From contig NC_045439.1 in the NCBI RefSeq assembly GCF_002776525.5, positions 160,983,485 to 161,047,484 of the forward strand: DNA of 64,000 bases, in the 5' to 3' direction. Shown piece after piece: positions 1-12,900 of this stretch. The position numbers and the translations under genes are program-made. Each line of letters begins with the position of its first letter. The first letter of the stretch is position 1. The notes beneath the pieces were generated by a model that saw only the letters and a list, made by a program, of their open reading frames with translations, ran no database searches and was not told the origin of the DNA. This DNA comes from Piliocolobus tephrosceles. Lineage: Eukaryota; Chordata; Mammalia; Primates; Cercopithecidae.

Positions 1-312
1 CAACTTGTGTGGAGCTGGAAGCCACTATTCTAAGTGAAACAACTCGGGAATGGAAAACTGAATACCACATGTTCTCACTTGTAAGTGGGAGCTAAGCTAT
101 GGGTATACAAAGTCATACAGGGTGGTATCATGGATATTTAAGCCTCAGAAGTGGGGAGGGTGAGAATAGGGGTAAGGGATGAAAAAAAACTGCATATTGC
201 TTACAATGTACACTATCAGGTGATGGGTACACTAAAATCTCAGATTTCATCACTATACAATTCATCTATGTAATCAAAAACCACTTGTACCCCTAAAGCT
301 ATTGACATTTTT
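1..312 (+). mobile_element. L1 3' end (L1PB/L1MA-like), truncated by window edge
   Basis: Sense-strand L1 tail. The segment has the typical end-of-ORF2 and 3'UTR wording: a 'catgttctcacttgtaagtg' block near 67-87, then 'tgatgggtacactaaaatct' near 222-241 and 'cttgtacccctaaa' near 285. No coding frame remains. The poly(A) tail has decayed. The 5' part lies outside the window. Confidence 0.8.
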
Positions 313-2255
313 TGAAGGATATGTTTAAGCATTGTTTATAATATATAAAACACCAAAAACATACTAAATAAAACACACTATTTCCATATAACAGGATGCT
401 AAAAGAGCCATTCAGATTCCATACATGGTTATTTATTAACATCAATTAATGTTTACAATAAAATGAAACGAAGAATACACATTGGTACATCCAACATCTC
501 ATTTACGTGTTCCTAAACGTGTACCTACATGCACACATACACATCCAGAGGACGTGCAAGCCAGTGCATTTTTGATGGTTGCCTTTGGTTGTTAGGAAAT
601 ACAGATTTATAGGTGATTAGTATTTGTTGATTTCTACTGTGTTCTGCAACAGCAGCATGTGTTTGTCTTGTGTAATAAAAAAGCATTATAAAAAAGAAAA
701 ACCCTGGACCAGCAAAAGTGTTTAAAGCCTATAAAACATTAATGGACAATCAGGAAGAAATAAATGACAGTTGTTCTAATAGAATCGTAAGTTTGGCTCT
801 GAGCTCCCAGGCAACCAAATCATAAAAGGAAACACCCAGCTGTTTAATGCTTATTCCCATGAAGATTAAAATATATCGTCTCTGAGGGAAAGAAAGCTCT
901 AAATGGAATTTCTTAAATGAAGATGTTTTCATATCAATTTTTTATCTTTACTTCTTGGCTTCATCTGCTTTTTTCATCTTTTGAGTAAGAGAAATGTGGT
1001 GGGAAATTTTTATTTAATTTTTTTTCAAAACATGGGAATAGCATGTATTCTGACTAAAAAACAATCAAGTGTGATATAACAAGTGGTTAATATTGAGCGC
1101 TTTTCACACATATTTGTCACAAGATTTACTAATTCTAACTTTAACAGGATTTTTATCTCCAGCGAACAGAAAAGTACACACCATTTTTAATTTATTTTGT
1201 CTTTGCTTTTCCATTTCTTTAATTCTTGCCTTCCTGACTGCTTTCCCTTTCCCTCTTTTAATGGCACCAGCAGTTAGGAACTACTGGTTTGAAGGGTCAG
1301 GTAAATAAATCCATTTCCTACCTCCACCGAGCAAATGCTCTCCGCCTGTCAATCGTTTTAGCACCTGCTTTCATTCTTCCTTGTTCAACTTGCAGCTGTA
1401 CAAAATGTGGAAAACATTTTGATTTAGTTTTTTTCTAGCTTGGTAGGGAGTTTTAACTAATTCCATAATCTGAATAGATAGTCCTTTAACTCCAGGTCTC
1501 TTCTGTGGCTGTCCTGTTCGAAATAGATTAGCACTTGATTTCTGACAAAATAGCATTAGTCTGTTTCCCTGTTTCCTCCCGTCCAGACCTGGCTTTCCTT
1601 CTAAGAGCAGTTTTATAAACAGTGCTTCGTTAAAGGAAGTTAGCACCTGCTCTGCCTGGCAAGGCATTGACGAGTTCACACTGTGACAAACTACCCTCAC
1701 CTGAATTTCCCAACGTGTTGCTCTGCTCCTCTGATGTTTATTTAGGCTTCTAAATTACGTCCGTCTCTTTAAAGCCAGTGGAGGTAATGCTAGTGGCGGA
1801 ATGGGTCTCACTTCCCAATCTCCGGTCTTTTTCCTCCCGACCTGATTGTCCTCTCTTGTCACCTGACAAGAGGCACTGAGAATAAAATGAAATTCCCGTC
1901 ATCCTCACGTTCAGCATCGTCAGCGTGCTCTGCAGAGATCTGCCAGTTTCTGTAAGACGTTTGATCAAAGCTTTACAAGTCACACACTTGTCTCTATGCA
2001 TTTTTACATTGGCAAACTTTCTAGTTTTACTATCAAGAATATTATTTTTTAAGCAAGGAAGATAGAAAATGAAGTGGAAAGTAAAATTCCTCCCCAATCA
2101 CCACACACGTAGCTTCTTGCTGTTAATCTCCAGAAACAAGGAAGTCAACAGCTCTTCTCCAGCCTTTCCACTCCCCCAAGGTGTGTGCTAAGAACTTTTG
2201 GTCCATGTTTCTAAGAGGAGAACTGGAGCCAGAAGAGTTCAAGAAGAAGGAGGTG
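313..2255. other. No recognised feature
   Basis: AT-rich single-copy-looking DNA. Short open frames occur on both strands (up to 115 codons near 1750-2097), but none shows a known domain, codon bias or splice context that I can defend. Confidence 0.5.
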
Positions 2256-2687
2256 CAGGTTGAGCATCCCTAAACCCCAAATCTGAAATCCAAAGTCCTG
2301 CAAAAATCCCAGACTTTCTGAGTATGAACATGACATCACAGGTGGAGAAGTCCACTCCTGACCTCAGGGGACGGTTTGCACAAGAGTTTATCCAGCGCCC
2401 CCAAGGGGAAAATGAACCTCCAGTTGTGATGTGTTTTTATGATGGCTCCATGTCCACAAACCTTGTTTCAGGCACAAAATTATTACAAATATTGTATAAA
2501 CTTGCCTTCGGGCTATGTGGATAAGGTGTATATGAAACAAATGAATTTGGTGTTTAGATTTGAGTCCCATCCCTAAAGTATCTCATTCTATATATGCAAC
2601 TGTCCCACAATCCAAAAAAAAAAAAAAAAATCCAAAATCACAAACACTTCCAGTCCCACACATTTTGGCTAAGAGATACTCAAGCTG
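2256..2687. mobile_element. Tigger-type (Tigger7-like) short DNA transposon, both ends present
   Basis: The left end reads 'caggttgagcatccctaa' and the right end is an inverted, slightly diverged version ending at 'caagctg', followed by TA. That fits the terminal inverted repeats and TA target of Tc1/mariner Tigger elements. The interior contains the repeated 'tccaaaatc' wording of this family and an A17 run at 2614-2630. No transposase frame remains, so this is a non-autonomous deletion derivative. Confidence 0.7.
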
Positions 2688-3044
2688 TAGAGTATCAGTA
2701 AGACTTAAGAAGGAGGTGGCTGAGACCTGCTTGGGAGACGTCAGCTGCTGATGGGCAGGTTAAACAGGCTGGGGAGGGCTGAGGAGAAAGAGAGAAAGGG
2801 AGGCTGCCGGCCATATCCTAAAGCTGGAGGGAGACTGAGGCGTGACCGATGCAGGCAAGGCTAGGACCACAGGGGTCAGGGACCAGAGGCTGCAGCCACA
2901 GAGACAATGGTGGAAACAACCAAAAGTGTGGATCAGAACTGAAATTTGCACAGAGGCCAATGTTAAGAAAATAGGGGTTTAGACACTTTGGCCCTTTTAC
3001 TCAGTTTGGTGTACTTTTATGGGAGCAAGCATGGTAACTTAGAG
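2688..3044. other. No recognised feature
   Basis: Mixed-composition DNA with a purine-rich stretch (2760-2850). Nothing assignable was seen. Confidence 0.5.
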
Positions 3045-3385
3045 TATGTTAGTCAGCTGGAGCTGTCATAAGGAAGTACCACAGACCAGTAGGCTTGGAC
3101 CACAGGGGTTTTTTCTGCCACTGTTCTGAAGCCTGGAAGTTCCACGTACTGGTGTTTCTCCGGAGGCCTCTGTCCTTGTGTGTGGGCGACTGTCTTCTTT
3201 CTGTGTCCTCTGTGTGTGGGGATCCTCACCTCTTCTTATAAGGACACCCATTGGATTGGATTAGGGCCCCACCCTAAAGACCTCATCTTATTTTAATTAC
3301 CCCTTAAAGGCCTGATCTCCAATATAGTCATATTTGACATCCTTCAACACGTGAATTTCGGGGTGATACAATTCAGCCTGTAACA
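3045..3385 (-). mobile_element. Solo LTR, MLT1 (ERVL-MaLR) type
   Basis: Antisense MLT1-like LTR. Matching blocks in order are a 'gaagtaccacagaccag' end, 'cctcttcttataaggacacc' near 3229-3248, 'ggattagggccccaccctaa' near 3258-3277, and a terminal 'atacaattcagcctgtaaca'. No internal retroviral sequence adjoins it. It is an old, diverged solo LTR. Confidence 0.75.
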
Positions 3386-3735
3386 CCAGGAAGGTGAATG
3401 AAAAATATTGAGAAGATTTACAAGGTAAGGAAAGACTGTGAATTCCAAAATGCTTTCTACAGCCTGCCCCCCATAGGCAGCAAAAGAGAAAATCTCCCAA
3501 AATGTTCTTCTGGAGGAAGGAAGGTAGTACGCAGTTCTAATGATCCTCCACCCAGTTATCAGGACCAAGTTTTTGTGCATGACAGAAAAACGTGCACCAA
3601 CACAGAGAGAGGGTCTTTGCCAAGCCCGTACAATTACCCAGGCTCAGAACAAATGTCTAGACATTGCTTTACTTCAAGGAAATGCTGAATGGTTTTTCTA
3701 AAGCCACGTATCAGTTCATTCCCTTCTTCTAAGAA
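3386..3735. other. No recognised feature
   Basis: A 96-codon open frame (3398-3688, +) includes a PPPSY motif. It lacks a recognisable domain and is treated as chance. Confidence 0.45.
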
Positions 3736-3745
3736 GGTGACTCAG

Positions 3746-4046
3746 GGCCGGGCGCGGTGGCTCATGCCTGTAATCCCAACACTTTGGGAGGCCAAGGCGG
3801 GTGGATCACAAGGTTAGGCGTTTGAGACCAGCCTGGCCAACTTGGTGAAACCCCATCTCTATTAAATATACAAAAAATTAGCCAGGTGTGGTGGTGGGCA
3901 CCTGTAATCCCAGCTACTCAAGAATTTGAGGCAGGAGAATTGCTTGAACCTGGGAGGCGGAGTTCAAGTGAGCCGAGATCATGCCATTGCATTCCAGCCT
4001 GGGTGATAGTGCGAGACTGAGACTCCATTTCAGAAAAAAAATAAAA
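3746..4046 (+). mobile_element. AluS-type element with target-site duplication
   Basis: Full dimeric Alu starting at 'ggccgggcgcggtgg' and ending in an A-rich tail. It is flanked by imperfect 10-bp target-site duplications, 'ggtgactcag' at 3736-3745 and 'ggagactcag' at 4047-4056. The left arm carries the S-type 'gagaccagcctggccaac' wording. Confidence 0.93.
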
Positions 4047-4056
4047 GGAGACTCAG

Positions 4057-4734
4057 AGTTGAAGCGGATGGGTTGACTCTGAGATAGAGTCACTGTCCCC
4101 TGTCCAACCTAACCACCACCAGGCTTTAAGACTTCACCCTGTCAATCCCGGGGACCGCTCAGCCTCTGGCGACACACAGTCTTCTCATTGCCTGCTGGGC
4201 TATGGGGTAGGGCTCTGGTCACTGATCATGCAGGTAACTGAGAAAGTGAAAATCCTGCTCACCGCATGCCTCTTTTGCCAGATATTTAAAATTTTCAAGG
4301 AGACAAATTTATGAATATGGTAGAATCTGGCTGGTGTTTCTTGCTGAAGGCATGAGTATTCACGGTGTGAATGCGCCCTAGGGAGGTTCCAGGCAGCACC
4401 CTGCAGGCAAGGTGACTGTAAAACTACCCCAACACACCCAAACCCACTGGCAAGAAGCTGGTGCTCCACTCCCTGTGTACCGGCTCCCTCGGTCCCTGGC
4501 CCCTCACCTGGGTCCTCCCCAGCAGCCCTAGGTGATGGTCAGTTTCTGAGAGAGCAAGAGGCTTCCAGGACCTGCTTCTGACCTGCGGCCATCCTCAAAG
4601 CGCACCCTGAGGGTTGAGGTCAGAGCCCTGCGGGTCAGCTACTTTGAAAATCACTCTTCCCGACAGGCACTTGGCACAGTGAGTATTTATTTTCTGATTA
4701 AAGAAATGGAAAGAAACTGGCAGAAAAGCTGCAT
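4057..4734. other. No recognised feature
   Basis: Moderately GC-rich DNA with no recognisable repeat, RNA or coding segment. Confidence 0.45.
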
Positions 4735-4865
4735 TGAATTCAGCAAGTGATTACAGATTGCCTACCGGGTGCAGCATGTTACTAGGTTATTTGGGAAGCT
4801 TTGAAATGAATGAAACCTGGTCTCTGAACTCAAGGAGTTTGTGGTCTATATACACTGTGGTGGTT
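4735..4865 (-). repeat. L2 3'-end fragment
   Basis: Diverged antisense L2 tail. It follows the 'attgcctaccgggtgcagca' to 'tctctgaactcaaggagttt' pattern that corresponds to the reverse of the L2 3' end. Confidence 0.5.
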
Positions 4866-5444
4866 ACGGCTGACAGCTGAGATTTTCATAAACTGTGTTT
4901 ACTTCCTTAAATTACCCTGATTATAGTCTTCCTACTTCGGCTTCTACTCAGCGACTTATTCAGGTTTCTGGACTGGCTTTATCTGCTCACTCTTTGCACT
5001 GGCCTTCCTTTTTTCAACTCCCCCTGTTCCCACAAAAGGCAGTGAAGAGTAACTGGATCAATGATGGCTTTTTCTAATCTTATCAGAGCACACCCAGAAG
5101 GGGACATAGAGTTCCATCGCGCCCACCTTGCCCGGTTTTCAGCAAGCACAACATGCTGTTGTCTAATATTTGGCTTCAGTCTATCAACTCCCTGTCAACA
5201 CTGGAGAGTCAAGGTCTGCGGGAGCTCAGCAAGCTGTATCCATGACAACTGTACCTAGAGCAGGGTACTTAGCATATGGGTAATAAGAAACATCACCCCA
5301 CTCACTCCTGTTTTTCAAGAGATCATATGATGAATAATTGAATATTAAACCAACTGAAACATTTACTTTATGCCAACCAATACTAGTTCCATGCCACATT
5401 TGATCTATATCTAACTCATACTATTATTTAAAACAAGACAAAAC
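4866..5444. other. Mostly unassigned; possible weak L2 trace
   Basis: The stretch near 5205-5300 ('tacctagagcagggtactta') loosely resembles a sense L2 3' end. Otherwise nothing was recognised. Confidence 0.3.
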
Positions 5445-5632
5445 AGAAGGGAGGGAAGGAGAAAAGAGGGGAGGGAGGGAGCGAGAAAGAGGAAGAAGGA
5501 AGGGAGGGAGGAAGGAATGAAGGAAGGAAGGGAGGGAGGAAGGAATGAAGGAAGGAAGGAATGAAGGAAGGAAGGAAGGAAAGAAGGAAGGAAGGAAGGA
5601 AGGAAGGAAGGAAGGAAGGAAGGAAGGAAGGA
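5445..5632 (+). repeat. (GGAA)n purine microsatellite
   Basis: A pure or near-pure purine tract about 188 bp long. It ends in 12 uninterrupted GGAA units (5585-5632) and is preceded by GGGA, GAAT and GAAA variants. The long open frame on the opposite strand is a by-product of the repeat. Confidence 0.95.
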
Positions 5633-6857
5633 CGTGTGATCAAAATTAAAGCTAAACTTACAAAAGGAAGCTATTGTTAAATCAGTTGGAGGGCTAGAGA
5701 ATGAGGCTAGGAATTATCTGGAAGGACACAGCCAGGGCCAATGCCAAAAATCAAGCATAAAGGAGCATGCGACACTGCCCCACATCTAGGCAGAAGACTA
5801 CAGCCTGACCACTGACCCTGCGGGGCGAGAGACCATCACACCACCCCTGGAGAAAGGCTTTGTCATTCATGGAAGATCGATATGCAGAGAGAAGCAAGAG
5901 GGCAATTGCCAGCCACAAGCTAGAGGACGTTCACTGCCTTTGCTAGATGCGCAGTTTATGTATTTAAGGAGAAAAAAGAGAAAGTGCTAAACCACAATGA
6001 ATTAAATGTCTAGAGTATGCAAATCTATGGAAATGGAAAGTAGATTCGTGGTTACCTACACCTGGGAATATGGAGGGGTTTGGAGAGTGAAAGCCAGTGG
6101 CTATGAGGCTTCACTGTGGGGTGATGAAAATACTCTAAAGTTAGATTACAGTGAGGGCTGCATGAATATGATTGTACAACTCGGTAAAACCATTAAATTT
6201 TACAGGTTAAATCAGTGAATTTTAGGTTAAACATGGATTTCCTTTGGTTGCAGTGCAAGATGAGGTAGGCCCATCTGGATAGAAATTATGACAGTGCTAA
6301 GTATTTTCTAGGGGATGTATGATTACATTCCAAGATGACACCCTCAAAAGGTGATTTGCAAGGGGAACTTTTATCATGTACTTTGAAAAAAAATCACAAA
6401 AAGTTGACCAGTAAAACGTTAAATATATATGTATACATATATAATGCATATATACACAAAGTTCTTAGTATTTTTCTAGGGAAGTACAATGTTAATGATC
6501 TCCTTGTTTTTTGAGCCATTAAGCTTTTAATATTCTTCACATGAATTGTATTTTTGTATTGGAGCTGCTTCACTTCTTCAACAATGACAGCACAGAACGG
6601 TATCGGCCATCCTACTATTTCCACGACCACTAGTGCCCTGGAGATTTGATCTTCTAGTGACTTCTGCCATCATGGCCAGAGACAAGGTACTTCACCCACC
6701 CTGAGGCTCCAGGTTCCAGCAACACATTTGCTGGTCATGAGCAAGTAGATGCACAGATTCCATGTTTGGTTATTTGATGTACACTTTCATCAGCACTCTC
6801 AATGCCCTGCTGTCCCTAGCATCCTGCCCTATACTTACACCACACAAGCCTAGATCT
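5633..6857. other. No recognised gene; short AT/TG palindromic patch
   Basis: Mainly unassigned DNA. At 6421-6459 there is an alternating TA/TG/CA patch ('aaatatatatgtatacatat' and onward) with dyad symmetry. Confidence 0.5.
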
Positions 6858-6889
6858 TTATTTTTATTTATTTATTTATGTATTTATTT
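6858..6889 (-). repeat. (TTTA)n, decayed Alu tail
   Basis: T-rich TTTA repeats directly abut the Alu fragment that follows. They are best read as the expanded poly(A) tail of that antisense Alu. Confidence 0.8.
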
Positions 6890-7239
<350 letters not shown>

Positions 7240-7634
7240 AAGTCCAGTTCTCACCTAATCTTTCTGCCTGCCTTTGCTCATTGCTACAGCCAGCTCGTTC
7301 TGGAGAATGAATTCATGGTGTCTAGCCTGAGCTGCTGTGTCTGCTTCTTGTTTTCGTTGAGCTCTCCATCCCCACTCTCTCCTCAGCTATATAAATCCCT
7401 CACTGTGCTCTGCAACCCCCAATTTAATTGCCACCTCACCATCTCCAAATCTTAGTGGAGGACAAGGTCTTCTAACTCCAAATAAACTAAATTTTTTAAA
7501 AAAATAGATTGTTAGCTCCCTCAACCGGCCTCACCCTAACTTCTCACCAGTTGCTAACTTCTCTACATCCACATTCATCCTCATCAGCCAGTCTCCAGCT
7601 TCCCAGAGAGGTGTTCTCCTGTTCAAAGGCAAGC
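7240..7634. other. Pyrimidine-rich DNA, possibly ancient L2
   Basis: C/T-rich sequence resembling the coding-side wording of a sense L2 ('tctccatccccactctctcc'). It is too diverged to call. It lies upstream of, and collinear with, the clearer sense L2 at 8578-9665. Confidence 0.3.
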
Positions 7635-7739
7635 CCCGCCACGTCCCATCCCACCACCCCCCATCCCGCCACCTCCCATCCCTCCACCTCCCATCCCTCC
7701 ATCTCCAATCCCTCCATCTCCAATCCTGTCACCTCTCCT
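7635..7739 (+). repeat. 15-bp minisatellite, 7 units
   Basis: Seven tandem 15-bp units with phases at 7635, 7650, 7665, 7680, 7695, 7710 and 7725. The unit is of the form 'ccctccacctcccat'. Units 5 and 6 are identical and the last is diverged. Because 15 is a multiple of 3, the array stays open in several frames and gives repetitive chance peptides. Confidence 0.93.
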
Positions 7740-8199
7740 CTAGGACCTTGCTTCAGCATTTATTTCTCCTGATCTAAAATTAGCCATATGGGGGCCTAAC
7801 ATCACAAGGAAGTGGCATGAACTGGCTCTGGGATTGGTAAGTCTGTTTCTAATGGTTCCTCTCCTGGGTATTCTTATTGTGCTGCAGTCTTTCACATCTT
7901 TGAAAGAATTTCCATAATTCCACATCCTTCTTTCGAGCTCTGTCTCCACCTCGTCTCAGAGCCACACTTCTCAACAGCAGTGTAAACCCAAGTCTCACCA
8001 ACTTGATGTCTTATCATCTTTCAACTCACCCCACATTAGCTCTGCCCTCCCCACCCAACTGATGCTGCTTTTCCTGGGGTTAGCACTGAATGCCCCTGTG
8101 CCACCATGCCAGCATGTAGATTTGAGGTTCCGTGTTATCAGCCTTCTGTATTCCATTCAGTGCAATCTTGTTCTTTTGTAAAAAGAAAAAACATTTAAA
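7740..8199. other. Unassigned, possibly 5' part of a sense L2
   Basis: Segments such as 'ctctgtctccacctcgtctc' (near 7939) have L2-like character. The assignment is weak and rests mainly on collinearity with the L2 beyond the L1 insertion. Confidence 0.3.
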
Positions 8200-8577
8200 A
8201 AATATTTTTAAACTGACATAATTGTACATATTCATGGGATACATAATGAGGTTGCAATGCATATAATGTACGGTGATCAGATCAGGATAACTGGCATATC
8301 CACCATCTCAAACATTTATTACATCTTTGGGTTGGAATAATTCAATATCCTCCTTCTTGCTGTTAGAAGCTATATAATATACTATTGTTGGCTATAGTCA
8401 TCCTACAATGCTGTAGAACACTAAAACTTACTCATCCCATCTATCTGTAATTTTGTATTCTTTTACAAATCTCTCTCTATCTCCCTCCCAGCTTCTAGCA
8501 TCTTCTGTTTTACATTTTTTTAACTTCTGTGAGATCAGCATCTTTAGCTTCAACATATGAGTGAGAACATGCCAGCC
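8200..8577 (-). mobile_element. L1 3' end, antisense
   Basis: Antisense L1 3'UTR of an older primate/mammalian type. It shows the order 'gacataattgtacatattca', 'tccaccatctcaaacattta', 'ctatagtcatcctacaatgc' and 'catatgagtgagaacatgcc'. It appears to have inserted into an older L2. Confidence 0.75.
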
Positions 8578-9665
8578 TTGTTCTTTACCCTCCCTCTCCC
8601 TTAAATTTCCCCATCAATCTCTGCTTATTTAGAGGTTCCCTCGTCGTTCATCTATACCTAAAATAATCTATTTCATCACAATTTTAGGGCCTTTCTCTTC
8701 TATTTCTGTATCTATTTATTAATAATCTCATGTAACTTTATTTCAACGATCAACTAAAAGCTGACAACTCTAAAATTTGAAATTTGCAATTAAGACTCTA
8801 CACCCAATTTAGCTTCACATTGTTGTTCATTGCGTCATGGACACCTCTACATGCACACACCAGTAACTCTAAGTACAACATGTTCACAGTGGAGCCCTGC
8901 CCGTGTCTGGTCTTCCACCTCTGGATTTTATCTTCAGTGACACCATCACATCCCTCAGTCTAAGTACTGTGTGCCATCTTCTGTCCCTCCCTCTCAATCC
9001 CCATATCTATCCTTTAAGCCTCTAAATTTTATTTACCTCCTAATGAGTTTTCCAATCTGTCTCCTTCTTTCTGTCCTCATGGACACTCTATTATTTGGAG
9101 ACTTGGTTATTATTCATCTGGATGCACGAACTAGCTGCCTGACTGTGCCCCTGCACCCTTCTCTCCACTCAATACAACGGTGAGTTTCAACGTATATACA
9201 ACTTTGGTCATGTCTATTAATTAGTTTGGAAAGATAATTTTACTGATAAGGCAATGTTTAAACTCCATTTCCAAGCATACAGAATGCTACGTAATTTGAA
9301 ACCTTGCTAGCTTTTGATCCTCACTCGTGCGCTTTGTATGTTTCTACACACACACCGTTGTTTCTTGCCTCTGTCACTTGGCTTCTATCGTACTTTCACC
9401 CTGGACTTTACCCCATTCTTGTGGTGATACTCTTGGCATATAAAAAGTTTCAACCAATATTTATTGGAAAGGAAAGAGAAATAAAGGGGGAAGAGTAGGA
9501 TGGGTGAACACCTTTCCCCTTTCTAACTTCTTTTTGTTTCTTTTCAAACCCGGGTAACTCGTGCCTCTCAATACTCAGCTCTAAAGTCATCACTTCCTGG
9601 AAGCTTTCTTTGATTCCTTCCCCAAGGCCAATAAAATAGCTTCTTTTCTGGTAAAAATTAGTGTC
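8578..9665 (+). mobile_element. L2 element, sense, diverged
   Basis: Collinear but highly diverged L2: 'gacaactctaaaatttgaaa' (ORF side), then 'ccatcttctgtccctccctc', and near the end 'ctctaaagtcatcacttcct' and 'tctttgattccttccccaag', which match the sense 3' third of L2. No coding frame survives. Confidence 0.6.
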
Positions 9666-11171
9666 TACAACTCTACATTGCATTTAGCGTATTATACAGT
9701 ATTGCAGTTACACCAGACTGATTGTTTAAAGGCAAGGCAACCACGCGTTTTCCATCTCAATATCACAAATAGGCTTTACATGTACAGAAACTTGGTGAAT
9801 GTTTTGAGAATCAATCAATTCTTAAATTTTATAGATAGTGCCAAGACAAATGACAAGTGAAAAAGTTGAATAGTAACTTCAGAAACCTGAGACGCTTCCT
9901 CAGAGCAGTAGGTTGTTGGAGGGCTTTGCCATTTGACCTCAGGCCGTTCCGCACTAGAGGACCACAGAAAACGATTCTCATCAGATGAGTAAGCATCGTT
10001 TATGCATCTATAAAACCTGTGTTAATTTAAAGATTTTAAAATTCCAGATGAAGTCTTTCTGAAAATCAAAACAATTGAAGCAGCATAATTTTGAGAATTT
10101 AATAGATTCAGGAAATACAATCTGTGACCATGTTTATTAGTCATGACAGGTTATAGAGATAATAGAATAATGCATGCTTCAAAAGGACAAATAGATGCAA
10201 TATCTTCAGGGCTCAGCATAAGTCATTTAAGAAAACATTATAATCATTGATTTTATTTTTATTGCATTTCCATTATCAAAGGAAATTCTTGTGCTTGCTG
10301 GATACACAAATTCAACACTTTCTCAGCAATTTCATTCCAAGTTAGCATTAAATAATGTACAGAAAAAAACATTAAAATTGAGTTGTTTTAAATTATTTAC
10401 TCCAAGATTTGTGGCATGGTTATTACTCTTTTCCCAATGAGTTAGTATAGGAAAATCAGTGTATAAGGCAATAGAATAACGTTTTAGTAAGGGAAATTTC
10501 TGACATTCTATTATTTCAGCCATCAGACCAGACCGAATAGCACTGAACTTTACCATCTTTTAAAGATAGGCTGAACTACATGCAAGCAATCCAAACACAC
10601 CGTGCTTAAAACAATCAATGCATGTTCTATTAATAGATGATGCTCCCGACTTCAGTGATGGCTGAATGGCTGTTTTTAGCCTCGTCAGTGTTTCTGATGG
10701 TACTCTCCTTCCCCAGCCTTGATTCTTTGCTAGCTGTTTTCTGCCTCTCTGTTCTCCACGTGATAGCTATCTACTCAGCTGTCTAGCTTGGGAATTCAAT
10801 GCCAATGATGCCACCATAGCAAGATAGAAGGAATGAATAGATGTTAAATAAATGCCAAGCTTTGAAGCAAGAAAATTTACTTTGGTAGTTGGCTGAGAAT
10901 AGCTTCCTCAGAATATGCACTGTCATTTGCTTCGTGTGTAAAAGTGAATTCTTGACCTCATTACATTCTTCTATTTAATTGGTCTTTTAAAGAATATTTT
11001 ATAGGACAATACAGACCAGGCATCCATGGGATGTATCTAAATGACAAATCAGCCCCACCTTATGCTAGGCTCTGAGATGAGTCTGTCACAGATGCAAAGT
11101 CTCATCATCCAGTCCACCTTCTCATCAGGTCCTTTATCTATTATGTCACTGAACGTGCTTTAAACCCCTGA
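9666..11171. other. No recognised feature
   Basis: AT-rich DNA lacking recognisable repeats, RNAs or coding potential. Confidence 0.45.
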
Positions 11172-11349
11172 CCATTTTAAGAAGGAATTTAGCATGCATA
11201 AAGGTAAGGCACAAAGGTTGAAAGACAAAAGGCACAGAGTGATAAGCAGGGCCTCTTAAGCAATGTCAAGGAATTAAGACTTTATCCTAAATGTCTAAGA
11301 TGAATTACATCATTTTATGTGACCCAAGAGAAGATGTTTAAAATGGAAA
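11172..11349. repeat. Local duplication, copy 1 (L2-derived)
   Basis: Shares its order and many positions with 12072-12219: 'ttgaaagacaaaa', 'ttttatgtgacccaagaga' and 'gtttaaaatgga' occur in both. Copy 1 retains about 30 bp ('gactttatcctaaatg') absent from copy 2. Part of it resembles L2 interior, but the shared private changes point to a duplication rather than two independent L2s. Confidence 0.6.
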
Positions 11350-11631
11350 TAAAAAACACAGCTAGAACTTGTTAAAGGAAAACAGTGCTTATTACTGTTG
11401 AGCGGTTTAAACTTGAGTACCTACAGCTGGAACTATCAAAAACATATTTGTTCATTCAAAAAGCATATACACTTATTGTAGGGCTATTACCGTGAGTCAC
11501 ATATTGCACTAATAGCTGGGACTGCAGCAATGAACAGCACTGACAGGATCTCCATTCTCATGATTCAATTCAATACACAATCCCAATATGTCAATGAATA
11601 CAATACGAAAAGGAAAGTAAACAGTGTATGA

Positions 11632-11955
<324 letters not shown>

Positions 11956-12071
11956 TCACCACGGAGGGAGGAGTGGTCAGGGTGGACTTCTAGAAAAGGA
12001 AAAATAATTGTGTTCACGTATTAGTTTAGTCTGCTGAGGGAAAGCAGGATGTGTACTGGAGAAAGGGTGGG

Positions 12072-12219
12072 TCATTTTAGGAAGGAGTTCAGCACGGATA
12101 AAGGGTACAGTGCAAAAGTTGAAAGACAAAACACACAGAGAGGTCCACAGGGTCTAGAGCAACTGTAGATGAATGATCACTATTTTATGTGACCCAAGAG
12201 AGGGTGTTTAAAATGGAAC
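12072..12219. repeat. Local duplication, copy 2 (L2-derived)
   Basis: Partner of 11172-11349 in the same orientation, about 900 bp apart. It has a ~30-bp deletion relative to copy 1. It lies inside the antisense L2. Confidence 0.6.
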
Positions 12220-12900
12220 ATCAAAGAGGTAAGACTTTAGTTTAAAAGCAATGAAAAGTGACACAAGGGTTTTATGGAAGAAAATCCTCTGACATAGTCA
12301 TGATTTATTATCTCCAGATATATGTGGAATATAATTTGAAAAAGAAATGAAATTGTTATTATAACACAGTTAAGAGAAAGAAGGGCGTGGACTTAAGTAA
12401 CATTTGTGGAGGCAGAAATAAATAGATGTAATACAGGATGTTTAGGAGGTAACCCTGGCAAGATTTGGTGAAAGATTTGACATGAGGGAGAAGAATACTG
12501 TTCAAGGTTTTGACTTGAGCATATGACTTGGAGACAGTATTATCATCTTAGATGTAGAAGCTAGGTATTTGAGCAGGAAGAGGAGCTTTTGAGTTGGAGA
12601 TTGGAGTATCTGTGGGACATACACATGGTAAAATCCCGTAGATAGTGCAAGCTCATGACAATAATTTGGGTTGAGAAATAAAGGTTTGGAGTCAGTATAG
12701 AGATTGCAAGTACGCCTGTGGAGTAAGCATAAACGTGTGCAGTGTCGGAAAAAGTTGGTAGGGACACAAAAATAGGGGCAAAGCAGAGGAAGAGATATGT
12801 ACACAGGAGGCTAGGCAGGTATGGCCAGAAAGGTAAATGAAAGGGGTGATTATTTTTTTCTTTCTCAAGAAGAGAATAGCTAACAGTGTCAAATACAATT

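Noticed and set aside
3398..3688. 96-codon frame containing a PPPSY motif
   Set aside because: A single short motif in an unsupported frame is expected by chance.
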